Below are positions 45,890 to 55,531 of a stretch of 64,000 bases of DNA, in pieces. Position numbers and translations under genes: made by a program. Origin of the DNA: Sphingobacteriaceae bacterium (GTDB taxonomy: Bacteria > Bacteroidota > Bacteroidia > Sphingobacteriales > Sphingobacteriaceae). The stretch's first letter is position 1; each line of letters begins with the position of its first letter. Under the pieces are notes generated by a model, which ran no database searches, had not been told where the DNA came from, and saw only the letters and a program-made list of their open reading frames with translations. Where the stretch lies: the NCBI GenBank assembly GCA_947460875.1, contig CANHGR010000005.1, forward strand, positions 62,001-126,000, read 5' to 3'.

Positions 45890-46828
45890 ATGATGCCTTC
45901 TCGGAAAAATTCTGCGCCACTGATTTGGGTAATAATAGCATTCGCTATTGTTTACATTGTTTGGGGATCTACCTATTTTTTCATCCAACAGGCCATTCAT
46001 GACTTTCCTCCTTTTGTATTAGGTGTTATCCGATTTCTAATTGCTGGCACCTTAATGATGCTCTGGTGTATTTTGAGTGGAGAGAATGTATTTGAAAGGG
46101 AAAAAATCAAACATGCCATTGTTGGTGGAATACTCATGCTATTTCTTGGTAATGGCGCAGTAATATGGGTAGAACAAACCCTTCCAAGTGCTATGGTCGC
46201 AATAATTGTCTCTTCTGCTCCTATTTGGTTTGTGCTACTAGACAGACCATTATGGGCTGAGAATTTCAAAAGTAAGGCTGCCCTTTTGGGTTTAATCATC
46301 GGCTTTGCTGGAGTTATTTTATTATTCGGCGAACGTATTATTACCGGAGGAGAAGCGATTGAAATAAGCTTTTCGACAATGATTATCTTAATAGCCGGGT
46401 CACTGGCTTGGGCAGGCGGTTCACTTTATTCAAAATATTATTCATCTACTGGATCTGCAGCCGTAAATACAACATGGCAAATGATGGCGGCCGGCATTGC
46501 TTTCATTCCTGGAAGCTTTTTACATAATGAATGGCAGACTATACAATGGTCAGAAATATCTTCTACCGCCTGGTTTGCTTTAGCTTATTTGGTTTTAATG
46601 GGATCGATCGCCGGATTTAGCGCGTATGTGTGGTTATTGCGTGAGCGTCCTGCTACTCAGGTTAGTACCTATGCTTATGTAAATCCAGTAGTCGCAGTTA
46701 TACTTGGCGTATTCCTTGCAAACGAAACTGTGTCTACTACTCAGGTTATTGGATTGGCAATTATACTTTTGAGCGTATTACTCATTAATCTTAACAAATA
46801 CCGGAATTCTACAGTCGAAACAAATTAG
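45890..46828 (+). CDS. EamA family (DMT) permease
   Basis: Ten-helix inner-membrane transporter of 312 residues. The first EamA repeat begins FAIVYIVWGSTYFFIQQAI with the PPFVLGVIRFLIAG segment. The second repeat begins at about residue 155, with SLAWAGGSLYSKYY and the conserved PVVAVILGVFLANE near the end. RhaT or YedA-type exporters are the closest relatives, and the substrate is unknown. It converges with ppnP, overlapping by 4 bases at the stop codons. A 145-base AT-rich gap precedes it. Confidence 0.9.
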   Translation: MMPSRKNSAPLIWVIIAFAIVYIVWGSTYFFIQQAIHDFPPFVLGVIRFLIAGTLMMLWCILSGENVFEREKIKHAIVGGILMLFLGNGAVIWVEQTLPSAMVAIIVSSAPIWFVLLDRPLWAENFKSKAALLGLIIGFAGVILLFGERIITGGEAIEISFSTMIILIAGSLAWAGGSLYSKYYSSTGSAAVNTTWQMMAAGIAFIPGSFLHNEWQTIQWSEISSTAWFALAYLVLMGSIAGFSAYVWLLRERPATQVSTYAYVNPVVAVILGVFLANETVSTTQVIGLAIILLSVLLINLNKYRNSTVETN

Positions 46829-47106
46829 CTGTATTTACATAGATACGAAGTTTGCTTAGTCGCACTTACTTCAAACGATTGATGGGCAGGCACCTTGAAC
46901 TCTTCACCGGCATTAACAGTTATCCATTGCACGGCGCCTGGCAAAAGTACGTCAAGTTGCCCTTCGATTATAAACATTATCTCAGACATTGAGGTTCCAA
47001 ATTTATATTTGCCGGGGTTGATAACACCTATTGTAGATTTACCCTCTTCAGATTCATATCCAAGTGATTTAACATTTCCATCAAAGTACTCATTTGCTGA
47101 AATCAT
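46825..47106 (-). CDS. ppnP: Pyrimidine/purine nucleoside phosphorylase PpnP
   Basis: Cupin-type phosphorylase of 93 residues that splits several nucleosides with phosphate. The ANEYFDGNVKSLGYESEEG start, the TIGVINPGKYKFGTS strand and the EIMFIIEGQLDVLLPG and GEEFKVPAHQSFEV cupin motifs match the YaiE/PpnP family over its full length. It fits the salvage theme with tdk and amn but is transcribed separately. The ATG at 47106 is the only sensible start. Confidence 0.92.
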   Translation of the reverse strand: MISANEYFDGNVKSLGYESEEGKSTIGVINPGKYKFGTSMSEIMFIIEGQLDVLLPGAVQWITVNAGEEFKVPAHQSFEVSATKQTSYLCKYS

Positions 47107-47160
47107 ATTCTTTTAAATTAATTGTCGGCAATAGGCCTTCAGGGTGCTATATTAAGATAA

Positions 47161-48417
47161 TTATTCTAATAACAATGAATCGTCGTCTAATTCATCAGTC
47201 AAACTTAGGTGAATCGTATCACTTCCAGCGATTCCCTCAACCGAGCCACGTATCTGCGCTGCATTGATAAGTACTTTCTCCAACTGCTTTTCTCTTGATT
47301 TCCAGAGCCTTTCCATTGCGTCCCGTTCCTTTTGGATTGATAGTCGCATACTCATAAATCCCTCCCGAATTGCCTTCCACTGTTCTGAAAATTCAGATCC
47401 CGTTAGGTAATCATACAACAGATGTATTTTGTCTCCTCTATTTTCTTGCGAACGAGAGGCATTATAGAGTTTTATTATGCTTTCGCGAAGTACATAAGCC
47501 ACTGCCCTTGCTTCGTCATACGAACAAATCCATACCCCATCTTTTTCACCAAAGCAATCCATTCCCTTTGGATACGATTGAGTAACGATCACAGCCACAT
47601 CTACTCCAACGCTTCGCATATCTTTTTTCAATTTCTCAATCCATTCCATAGAAAAATTGGTTGTTCTTTTACTTTCGTAAATAATTTTTCCGCACTCCTG
47701 ACCAAACTTATTTCTTATAGTTTGTATGCAGTCGGCACCTCTAACTCCCTTGCCCACCTCGCCAATAATATCAAACGGAAACGCATTGCGTAGCATTTCT
47801 TCAAGAATCAACTCCTGCGCTTCACCTTGTAGCTGCATTGATCCCTGCTCTGCTTTTCTCCGCATTTCGTCGGCAAGTTTCTTTTGATCTTCCAACTGCT
47901 TTTCCAGCTCTTTCACCCGAAGTTGGTGTTCAGTTTCTTTAATCTGATTTTTCTCAAGTTCTTGTTTCTTAACTTGCTCGGTAAGCGATGCACGCTCTTC
48001 TTGAAGCTTACGTTGCAACAAAATATCTAGCTCTTCTTCTTTCGTTTTAAGTTCCCTTTCTTTTTTTAGAAATACGAGTTCCTTCTCTCGCCCTAACTTC
48101 AATTTTTCGTCGCTTGCGCTCTTTTCCAGCTCTAGCATCGTGATCTTATTCTCAAACTCTGCAAGGATATTTTTTCGCGTAGCATCTGTAATCTCTTGCT
48201 GGAGCAATATTTTTTGTTCTGCAAGTTTCTTGTCGAACTCTGCTTGTTTTTGACCTAATTGCCTAGTATTTTCTTCAAGCTTTACCCGTAATTCCTCCTC
48301 CTTTTCCTTTTTAAAGTCATTCATCTTATCGCGCAATTCCCTTTTATACTCTTCGGTCATCACTTCCTCTATTGGAAATGTATAACCGCATCCCGGGCAT
48401 TTAACCTCTGTAGACAT
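47161..48417 (-). CDS. DUF2130 coiled-coil protein
   Basis: A 418-residue protein starting at ATG 48417 with VKCPGCGYTFPI, a short Cys-pair zinc-type motif that may bind metal. Residues about 20-215 form a long charged coiled coil (KKEKEEELRVKLEENT, LEKQLEDQKKLADEMRRKA). The C-terminal third carries the DUF2130 domain, with ECGKIIYESKRTTNFSMEWI and VAVIVTQSYPKGMDCF, a restriction-endonuclease-like fold by family description. It could act on DNA, but the role is not settled. No restriction or defence genes adjoin it, so I do not call it a defence gene. Confidence 0.85.
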   Translation of the reverse strand: MSTEVKCPGCGYTFPIEEVMTEEYKRELRDKMNDFKKEKEEELRVKLEENTRQLGQKQAEFDKKLAEQKILLQQEITDATRKNILAEFENKITMLELEKSASDEKLKLGREKELVFLKKERELKTKEEELDILLQRKLQEERASLTEQVKKQELEKNQIKETEHQLRVKELEKQLEDQKKLADEMRRKAEQGSMQLQGEAQELILEEMLRNAFPFDIIGEVGKGVRGADCIQTIRNKFGQECGKIIYESKRTTNFSMEWIEKLKKDMRSVGVDVAVIVTQSYPKGMDCFGEKDGVWICSYDEARAVAYVLRESIIKLYNASRSQENRGDKIHLLYDYLTGSEFSEQWKAIREGFMSMRLSIQKERDAMERLWKSREKQLEKVLINAAQIRGSVEGIAGSDTIHLSLTDELDDDSLLLE

Positions 48418-48682
48418 TTGATTTATATTTTTTCCTGAAATTACTATATTTTTCGAAAAGATCGTCCGCAACAATTAAATACGGCAAGCAACAAAATACT
48501 AGGTACTGGTTAGCCCACAACAGCTAGTAAAACCGGTGTCTTACTTTATTTTGATTCATAATTTCATTTTAAATGTTTTCCCCATTTTGATTTTTTCAAA
48601 TCATTTCACAATGTCATTTATCAATTAAATATTGTCGGAAATAATAGGAATCTATAACATAATCGTCGTTTAAAGGCAATAA
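48418..48682. other. Intergenic region before the kinase pseudogene
   Basis: These 265 bases hold no gene I can support. They are AT-rich, contain several Thr/Asn-like codon runs without a frame, and may include the lost 5' part of the kinase gene. Confidence 0.35.
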
Positions 48683-49774
48683 ATGGAGGTGAAGCTTTCT
48701 CAAATGCAACGTTCAACTTTCGGTCTACTATGTCTCAGGAGCACAGAACTCCTTTGAACGGCATGATTGGGATGACAAACTTGCTACTCATTGAAAATCC
48801 CAAAAAGATCATGCGGAGCACTTAAATATCCTCAGATTTTCTGCCGAAAGCCTCCTTACTCAAATTAATGATATTCTTAATTTTAATAAAATCGAATCGG
48901 ACAAAATTGTTCTTAAACACATAAATTTTGGATCTGTCAGCGTTACTTAAAAATTGTTGCGCCAGCTCTAGGATGCAGTCCAGGGAAAAGGACTTAAGTT
49001 TCGACTTAAAATCGACGATGCCCTTTCTACTATAATTGTTGTAACAGATCCAACTCCGATCGTACAGATTGTATTCAATCTGATCTAGTTAGCACTGTGG
49101 TAATGTTAGGGACGTTTGGTTGTTTCTACTAAATGTTTAATGAAAACTGAAAATCAAATTGATATCCGCTTTTCGGTAAAAGACATGGGCATAGGTATTG
49201 CAAGCGATAAACAGTAAGCATTTTTGAACCATTTATGCAGGCCTCAAAAGACATGACCAGAATGTACGGAGGCCCCGGCCTCGGTTTGGCAACAGTTAAG
49301 CTTTTATTGGAACTACATCATAGTGAAGTCAAAGTAAACAGCAAAAATAGCGAAGGAACTGAGTTTTTATTCCACCTATCGTTCAATTACACGATGTGTA
49401 CTGACGGATTAGCAAACAAAGCTAAACTGCAAAAAAAGTTGAACGACCTTACCCATTTACGAGTCATGGTTGCTGAGGACAACCCTGTAAACATGTCATT
49501 GTTGAAAAAGCTATTCACTCGGTGGAATATAGAGTCAATTGTTGCAGAAAATGGACAAGAAGTTGTTGATAGAAAAACGGCAGTTTGATGTGATATTAAT
49601 GGATATCCACATGCCGATAATGGGCGGTTACGATGTAGCGAAGGCTATTCGGACAATGAGCGATAAATCCAAATCCGATGTTCATATTATTGTGCTAACG
49701 GCATCTTTTTCTCGTAATACACGAGCTGCAATTGAAAAAGCGGCGCTAAATAATTATCCGCCAAAAGCCATTTG
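48683..49774 (+). pseudogene. Hybrid sensor histidine kinase/response regulator pseudogene
   Basis: Translated fragments in the three plus-strand frames trace a hybrid kinase in the right order. The H-box reads MSQEHRTPLNGMIGMTNLL, with Gln (48736-48738) where the phospho-accepting His belongs. After a frameshift come HAEHLNILRFSAESLL and INDILNFNKIES. The ATPase part shows IDIRFSVKDMGIGIASDKQ and later TRMYGGPGLGLATVKLL. The receiver begins LRVMVAEDNPVNMSLLKKLF and ends VILMDIHMPIMGGYDVAKAI after another frameshift near 49560. At least four frame changes and several stops are present, and the N-terminal sensor part is missing. No working kinase is possible. Confidence 0.88.
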
Positions 49775-49851
49775 ATCTAGATGAATTAAGGAAAAAAACT
49801 AGAGAAAGTGTATTTATCGAAAATCGCCGATGAAGTTTGAAAAATTAATCA

Positions 49852-50073
49852 TTAAAAATCCCAGTTCCGGGTACGATTTCTCTTTACATAGTTCCTTATA
49901 TCGAGCACAACTGCTGCGAAAAAATAGAAAACAAGTGGAAAACCTACTGCCAGAAAGGAAGTATAAATGAAGAACAAACGGATTTTGGAGAGCGAAATAT
50001 TAAACCAGCCACTTAAATAAGCACATACTCCAAAAGATTGCTTTTCAAAATAGGTTAGTATATTTTGGATCAT
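49852..50073 (-). CDS. PspC domain small membrane protein
   Basis: The 73-residue protein begins ILTYFEKQSFGVCAYLSGWF and continues with ISLSKIRLFFIYTSFLAVGFP and a second hydrophobic run, then VVLDIRNYVKRNR. This is the PspC layout: an amphipathic start, two membrane stretches and a basic tail. PspC proteins respond to envelope stress in other bacteria. It overlaps the DUF2851 stop by 29 bases, so the two genes are coupled. Confidence 0.85.
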   Translation of the reverse strand: MIQNILTYFEKQSFGVCAYLSGWFNISLSKIRLFFIYTSFLAVGFPLVFYFFAAVVLDIRNYVKRNRTRNWDF

Positions 50074-51370
50074 TTTTTTTATTTATTAACTGTATTCCAA
50101 TGCCACAATTTAAACATTTTTTCTGATCACAGTAATTATTTTCCAGATGCAGTAACGCCTGCGATAAGCTCGCTTTCGTAATTTTTAGGCCCGCCTGCTC
50201 AAAACCTCTGGTAATTTGGTTCTCTTCCGCCGGCAAACTTTCTAAAATTGATAAAGAGCGAGCTATATAATTTTTATTTCCACAGTACCTACCATAACTA
50301 TACAAAGCGACAGCGATTGTGTTTTGTAAAATGTTGTTAATACCCTCCCTACCCATTTGGGCAGATCTAATTTTTGTTTTATTATCGAAACGAAAATGGC
50401 TCTGCCAATACTCATTAACAGGTAGTTCTTTGAACATTTCGCAGACTACGGCAATCTCAGTGATCTGAATAACCTTAGAAAAAAGATGATTTGACTTGAT
50501 CACAAGAGCAGCAAATTGCGCCAGCCGGAGTGTTGGAAAATTCTGAGGGCGTAGGCGAAAAAATTTCCAAATATATCTGTCATTAGACTGAAGTCGATAT
50601 TTCTTTTTGAGAAATCTGTATTCAGAAGTCAGCTTGCGTGGATATTCATCTTTAAGTTGCTGGTTAAGAAATCCCGCCTGACCGAAAACCAGTGCTTCAA
50701 TCTGCATGGCGTTATCCTTATGTCTAGCTAGGATGTGCTGAGGTAAGGACTTGGCAAGAAGTTCAAATGGCAAAGAGTTTGTCTTAAAACCAAAGCTTTG
50801 AGCCATCATTACATAGAAGACATTGTCCCAGCTGCCGTTAGCTTCATCGACAATGTTTTTTAGGGCAATGAATCTTTTCTCAAGTCGCTCTACAAGAAGG
50901 CGGTTTAGCCAGGTATTTATATAAATAGCTTCGACGGATTTTAATTGCTTTTCACATGGAATCCAATTCATATTTTCCATTAAACCTTTATAACGCACTT
51001 GGATATCAGCAGGAATGCGGTCAGCAAGTTCAAGTGTGGGAATTTCTGTTCCGTCAGCGCGTATGATTCGTGTGTCGTAACGAAAGACAACATGTAGTAT
51101 GACGGAATCGTAGGCCTCATCTTGCGTATGGCGATGCTTTTGCCAGTCGGAAGCACTTATGTGAATCTCGACATTTCCCACCCACAATGTCGAGCCGATT
51201 CGGATCTGTGCTTGCTCGAAATCAGGTCCGGAATCACGATTATGAAAACCCGTATTTTTAATTTCCAGTTGCTCGCCGGACACGGTTTCAAGGTCCTTCA
51301 GATCAAATAGTCGATATTTCCACAAGAAATGGACAAAATCTTCAGAAAAACCAAATGTTGCAACATTCAT
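50045..51370 (-). CDS. DUF2851 family protein
   Basis: A 441-residue protein typical of Bacteroidota, with no known reaction. The N-terminus FSEDFVHFLWKYRLFDLKDL, the GFHNRDSGPDFEQAQIRIG and VGNVEIHISASDWQKH segments, and YDSVILHVVF match the family. It is cytosolic: no signal peptide or membrane segment. A C-terminal Cys cluster (NYCDQKKCLNCGIGIQ) suggests a metal site. The neighbour PspC overlaps at the 3' end. The nearby pyrF is separate. Confidence 0.88.
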   Translation of the reverse strand: MNVATFGFSEDFVHFLWKYRLFDLKDLETVSGEQLEIKNTGFHNRDSGPDFEQAQIRIGSTLWVGNVEIHISASDWQKHRHTQDEAYDSVILHVVFRYDTRIIRADGTEIPTLELADRIPADIQVRYKGLMENMNWIPCEKQLKSVEAIYINTWLNRLLVERLEKRFIALKNIVDEANGSWDNVFYVMMAQSFGFKTNSLPFELLAKSLPQHILARHKDNAMQIEALVFGQAGFLNQQLKDEYPRKLTSEYRFLKKKYRLQSNDRYIWKFFRLRPQNFPTLRLAQFAALVIKSNHLFSKVIQITEIAVVCEMFKELPVNEYWQSHFRFDNKTKIRSAQMGREGINNILQNTIAVALYSYGRYCGNKNYIARSLSILESLPAEENQITRGFEQAGLKITKASLSQALLHLENNYCDQKKCLNCGIGIQLINKKNDPKYTNLF

Positions 51371-51422
51371 TCATCCCGTTTATACGGAATACAAAATAAA
51401 ATGTTCCAAAAATTTAAAAGAA

Positions 51423-52256
51423 TCAGACAATCAGCTTGAATTTCTTCAACTCCCGCTCCATCACGATCTGGATTTTGAGCGCTTCTTGTCTGGCCGCGTC
51501 TGCAAAGTCTTCCTTGTTAGAGGCGTAAATAATTGCTCTGGAAGAATTAATTAGGAGTCCGCAATCTGAGTTCATTCCGTAAAAGCAAACATCTTCAAGA
51601 CTTCCTCCCTGCACTCCTATACCAGGAACCAACAGAAAATGGTTGGGCGCATGCTTTCGAACATCCTTAAAGGCCTCTGCGTTGGTTGCACCTACGACAT
51701 ACATTAGGTTTTCTTTATCTGCCCAAGTATTTGCTTTTTCAATTACTTCTTCAAATAAATGAAGGCCACCACTAGAAAGAAACTGAAAGTCAGCACTACC
51801 TTGGTTTGATGTTAGTGCCAATAAAATAACCCATTTATCGACAAATTTCAGAAAGGGCTTTACTGAGTCGATACCCATGTAAGGTGTAACAGTCAGGGCA
51901 TCAAAACTCATTCCGGAAGAACGAACATCGAAAAAAGCTTGAGCATACATTTCTGAAGTATTACCGATGTCGCCGCGTTTGGCATCAGCAATGCTAAAAC
52001 AATCAGAAGGAAGATATTCCCAGGTCTTTACAAGACTTTCCCAACCCTTCACTCCCCTGCTCTCATAAAAGGCTGTGTTTAATTTAAACGATACGCATAG
52101 GTCTTTCGTGGCATCGATAATCCGTTTGTTAAATTCAAAAACCGGGTCATTTTCTGAAAGCAAAAACTCGGGAATCTTGTTAATATCGGTATCTAGGCCG
52201 ATACACAAAAAAGAACGCTTAATTTTGATCTGCTCAATAAGTTGCTTGCGGGTCAT
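51423..52256 (-). CDS. pyrF: Orotidine 5'-phosphate decarboxylase
   Basis: Final step of UMP synthesis, decarboxylating OMP in the cytoplasm. The 277 residues correspond to the longer type 2 form. The barrel starts [18 protein letters not shown], and the catalytic [15 protein letters not shown] motif is intact, with the Asp-Lys-Asp charge network. Later [14 protein letters not shown] and [11 protein letters not shown] complete the phosphate site. The ATG at 52254-52256 gives the normal N-terminus. It ends about 50 bases from the DUF2851 start and is divergent from rho. Confidence 0.96.
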   Translation of the reverse strand: MTRKQLIEQIKIKRSFLCIGLDTDINKIPEFLLSENDPVFEFNKRIIDATKDLCVSFKLNTAFYESRGVKGWESLVKTWEYLPSDCFSIADAKRGDIGNTSEMYAQAFFDVRSSGMSFDALTVTPYMGIDSVKPFLKFVDKWVILLALTSNQGSADFQFLSSGGLHLFEEVIEKANTWADKENLMYVVGATNAEAFKDVRKHAPNHFLLVPGIGVQGGSLEDVCFYGMNSDCGLLINSSRAIIYASNKEDFADAARQEALKIQIVMERELKKFKLIV

Positions 52257-52510
52257 TTAGTTGAAGTCTGGTACAAAATTAGCTAAAAAAGGAACTGCCT
52301 TGGCAGAATTTTTTCTCCAATTTTTTGATAATTTAAATTTAATACGTTACAATTGTGATATTATCTCAAAAATTTGGCCCTATTTAAGGGGAAAAATCAT
52401 TGAAAACTTCTTTTAACAACCGTTGTTAGGCCGAGAACCATAGTTCGAACCTTAGCAAACGGGTTCTAAAAAAATAAAAAAATCTTTTTAAAATATAATC
52501 CGAATACTTG

Positions 52511-54133
52511 ATGTTTGACATTAATGAATTGAATGATAAGCTCGTTTCAGAGCTTCGTGAAATTGCAAAATCCTATGGTGTTTCAGATACCGATAATCTT
52601 CGCAAACAGGATCTTGTAAATAAAATTGCTGAACATCAAAACTCTGGTTCTACTGAAAAAGTAGTTGATTCTAGTAGCCAACCGAAAGTCGATTCTCAAA
52701 AAAATGATTCTTCAGACGTCGATCGGCCGAGGAAGCGTGCGCGAACCTTATCTGCGTCTAACGTTAAGCCCCAGATTAAAAAGAAAACCGACGTACCGTT
52801 AGACGATAGTACTCTGTTTGATATTCCAGATTACGATGAGCCCGCACAAGCAAATGATCAAGAAACAAATTTAGACAGCAATACGCAAGCAGAAAGCAAT
52901 GTTTCTCCAATAGAACAAGTTGCAGAGCCGATAAACCTTAGACCAGAGCGGAAGGCTCCTTATCCGCCAAAAGGATCAGAAGGACGAACGTCAGAAAGCC
53001 CAGCAACGAATATGGATTTCGACAACGTTATCCTTAATGAAGGTGTGCTGGAAATCATGCCCGACGGGTATGGATTTCTACGGTCTTCAGATTATAACTA
53101 CCTAACTTCCCCCGATGATATTTACGTATCACAGTCGCAAATCAAATTATTTGGTCTTAAAACAGGCGATACTGTAAGAGGAAGTATCCGTCCACCGAAA
53201 GAAGGAGAAAAATATTTTCCCCTAGTCAGAGTAGAGGCTATCAATGGACGCGTGCCGGCAGAAGTTCGCGATCGTGTGCCATTTGATTACCTTACCCCGC
53301 TTTTCCCTTCAGAACGTTTGAACCTTTTCACCGATGGCGGAAATTATTCGACCCGAATTATGGACCTTTTTACACCAATTGGTAAGGGCCAGCGCGGATT
53401 GATTGTTGCACAGCCAAAGACAGGTAAAACAATGCTATTGAAGGATGTTGCTAATGCTATCGCGAAAAATCATCCAGAGGTATACTTAATCATCCTGTTA
53501 ATAGACGAACGACCAGAAGAAGTAACAGATATGGCGCGCAGTGTACGTGCCGAAGTAGTATCATCAACCTTCGATGAGCCTGCTGAACGCCATGTAAAGA
53601 TTGCCAATATTGTGCTGGAAAAAGCTAAACGCATGGTTGAATGCGGACACGATGTAGTCATTCTATTGGATTCTATTACACGTCTAGCTCGTGCATACAA
53701 TACTGTAGCACCAGCTTCAGGCAAGATACTTTCAGGTGGTGTTGACGCAAATGCATTACACAAACCTAAGCGATTCTTCGGTGCAGCACGTAATATTGAA
53801 GACGGCGGCTCTTTAACGATTTTAGCTACTGCCCTAACAGATACCGGCTCAAAAATGGATGAGGTAATTTTCGAAGAATTCAAAGGCACGGGCAATATGG
53901 AACTTCAATTGGATCGTAAGCTTTCTAATAAACGAGTATTCCCTGCAATTGATATCACAGCATCTAGTACCCGTCGTGATGATCTACTAAACGATCGCGA
54001 AACACTTCAACGTGTTTGGATACTTAGAAACCACCTAGCAGACATGAATTCACAAGAAGCCATGGATTTCCTTTTAGGGCAGATACGCGGAACGAAAACC
54101 AACGAAGAATTTTTGGTTTCAATGAATAGCTAA
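52511..54133 (+). CDS. rho: Transcription termination factor Rho
   Basis: Hexameric RNA-dependent ATPase that ends transcription. I start at the ATG 52511 (541 residues with Met), because the TTG one codon earlier adds nothing. The N-terminal Rho_N helices ([18 protein letters not shown]) are followed by a long acidic and Ser-rich insertion at about 45-170, common in Bacteroidota. The cold-shock-type RNA domain begins [16 protein letters not shown]. The Walker A motif QPKTGKT is residues 301-307, and [13 protein letters not shown] and the [21 protein letters not shown] loop follow. All catalytic parts are complete. It is monocistronic or leads into pssA 43 bases later. Confidence 0.97.
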   Translation: MFDINELNDKLVSELREIAKSYGVSDTDNLRKQDLVNKIAEHQNSGSTEKVVDSSSQPKVDSQKNDSSDVDRPRKRARTLSASNVKPQIKKKTDVPLDDSTLFDIPDYDEPAQANDQETNLDSNTQAESNVSPIEQVAEPINLRPERKAPYPPKGSEGRTSESPATNMDFDNVILNEGVLEIMPDGYGFLRSSDYNYLTSPDDIYVSQSQIKLFGLKTGDTVRGSIRPPKEGEKYFPLVRVEAINGRVPAEVRDRVPFDYLTPLFPSERLNLFTDGGNYSTRIMDLFTPIGKGQRGLIVAQPKTGKTMLLKDVANAIAKNHPEVYLIILLIDERPEEVTDMARSVRAEVVSSTFDEPAERHVKIANIVLEKAKRMVECGHDVVILLDSITRLARAYNTVAPASGKILSGGVDANALHKPKRFFGAARNIEDGGSLTILATALTDTGSKMDEVIFEEFKGTGNMELQLDRKLSNKRVFPAIDITASSTRRDDLLNDRETLQRVWILRNHLADMNSQEAMDFLLGQIRGTKTNEEFLVSMNS

Positions 54134-54176
54134 GAGATACCGCGATTATCTTGGATTGCTGTAACAATTTATTGAA

Positions 54177-54875
54177 ATGAAAAAACATATCCCAAATGCA
54201 ATAACCTGTTTAAATCTCTTCTGTGGGTGTATTGGGATCGTGTTGGCGTTTAGCGATAATCTGTTGTATTCATGCTACGCAGTTTTTTTTGCTGCCGTCT
54301 TTGACTTTCTAGACGGATTAGCTGCCAGACTTTTAAAAGCTTATTCTGATATAGGAAAGGAATTAGATTCTTTGGCCGACGTGGTAAGCTTTGGAGTGTT
54401 ACCCTCAGTGATTGTTTATCAATTGTTTCTAATATCTCCAACTGTTGGCGATATTAGCCCCTATCTTAATTTTTCTGCATTTTTGATATCAATTGGCTCA
54501 GCTCTGCGGCTGGCAAAGTTTAATCTAGACACCAGACAGGCAATTAATTTTATTGGTCTACCTACCCCGGCTAATGCCCTATTAATAGCCTCACTGCCAT
54601 TGACTCTAACGGACAGTGGCACCTCCTTTTCCAATTATATTTTAAACGCGTATTTTCTTACATTTTTTAGCGGTGTTTCTACATTTCTGCTTCTTATCGA
54701 GCTGCCGCTTATTTCATTGAAATTTAATGATTTAACCATAGGTGCAAATTTATATCGCTATATTCTGATATTTTCTGGACTTTTATTGTTACTGATACTT
54801 AAATTTGCTGCAATTCCTTTTATCATAGTTCTATATATCCTATTGTCCATCATACAGTTTAGAAAACCGAAATGA
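54177..54875 (+). CDS. pssA: CDP-diacylglycerol--serine O-phosphatidyltransferase
   Basis: Membrane enzyme making phosphatidylserine from CDP-diacylglycerol. The 232 residues carry the CDP-alcohol transferase signature as DFLDGLAARLLKAYSDIG then KELDSLADVVSFG, giving the DGxxAR...G...D...D pattern in full. Six to eight hydrophobic segments follow. It overlaps purS by 4 bases (ATGA), so phospholipid and purine genes are coupled. This pairing is common in Sphingobacteria. Confidence 0.93.
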   Translation: MKKHIPNAITCLNLFCGCIGIVLAFSDNLLYSCYAVFFAAVFDFLDGLAARLLKAYSDIGKELDSLADVVSFGVLPSVIVYQLFLISPTVGDISPYLNFSAFLISIGSALRLAKFNLDTRQAINFIGLPTPANALLIASLPLTLTDSGTSFSNYILNAYFLTFFSGVSTFLLLIELPLISLKFNDLTIGANLYRYILIFSGLLLLLILKFAAIPFIIVLYILLSIIQFRKPK

Positions 54876-55123
54876 AGTTTATCGCAGAAATTAATGTTAT
54901 GCCATTAAAGGAGATCTTAGATCCTCAGGGCAAGGCTGTTACAGGCAGCATGAAGAATCTAGATTTGTCGGAAATATCCAATGTAAGAATAGGTAAACAC
55001 ATCACTCTGGAAGTTGATGCGAATTCAGCAGAAGCTGCCAGCGAAAAAGTAGACATCGCTTGCAAAAAATTGCTTGCAAACATGATTATGGAGAAATATG
55101 AGTTTGAATTAAAAGCAGTTTAA
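54872..55123 (+). CDS. purS: Phosphoribosylformylglycinamidine synthase subunit PurS
   Basis: Small subunit of the FGAM synthetase complex with PurL and PurQ. The 83 residues show FIAEINVMPLKEILDPQG, then the conserved GKAVTGSMKNLD, the core NVRIGKHITLEVDAN strand and the CKKLLANMIMEKYEFEL end. This matches PurS in length and pattern. The subunits purL and purQ are not here. Its start overlaps pssA. Its last bases overlap those of the Hpt pseudogene on the other strand. Confidence 0.9.
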   Translation: MKFIAEINVMPLKEILDPQGKAVTGSMKNLDLSEISNVRIGKHITLEVDANSAEAASEKVDIACKKLLANMIMEKYEFELKAV

Positions 55124-55508
55124 AGCTTTTGCATTAACTCTATTCTTAGTTCTTCAAGCCTCATTATAAGTCGTCGGCAAAGAATTTTTAAGCTGGAACA
55201 CTTGGTTTCTATTTCGTCCAAGTTAGTTGATGCCCTGGCGTTAGACTCTATAACCTCGATATCATCTCTGGAAGAGCCAGCCCCTATCACTGCAAGGCTG
55301 GTCTTAACCTTGTGTGAAATATCAGCCACTTCCTTCCATTTTTTTGTGGCAATCGCTATTTCAAGTTGAATAATATATCTGGGGTTTGATCAATAAAAAA
55401 AGTGATCATATCAACCATAAACTCAATACTTCCACTGGCTATATCCGACAGGGACGATATACATATAACGATGTCGGCGTGATCACTGCTGTTAGAGCTA
55501 TTTGGCAT
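55120..55508 (-). pseudogene. Hpt domain phosphotransfer protein, split by one frameshift
   Basis: The ATG at 55508 opens 50 codons reading DHADIVICISSLSDIASGSI, then MVDMITFFIDQTPDILF, and stops at TAG 55356-55358. A frame shifted by one base resumes immediately as QLEIAIATKKWKEVADISHK and continues to the stop at 55120 with SLAVIGAGSSRDD and a Leu-rich end. Joined, they give about 130 residues, the length of a single-domain histidine phosphotransferase. The phospho-His lies in SHKVK. A single base appears to be lost near 55366-55372. It could be a true frameshift, a recoding site or a sequence error. It is 23 bases behind folK on the same strand. Confidence 0.8.
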
Positions 55509-55531
55509 ACTACAAAATTACCTTTGTCGTA

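Noticed and set aside
47161-48417. DUF2130 protein as part of a defence island
   Set aside because: Neighbours are a nucleoside phosphorylase, a dead kinase and a PspC gene, with no restriction or toxin genes.
52400-52510. Hairpin with GAACC/GGTTC arms before rho as an attenuator
   Set aside because: The loop is long and no T-run follows, so it is not a terminator. An autoregulatory role cannot be shown.
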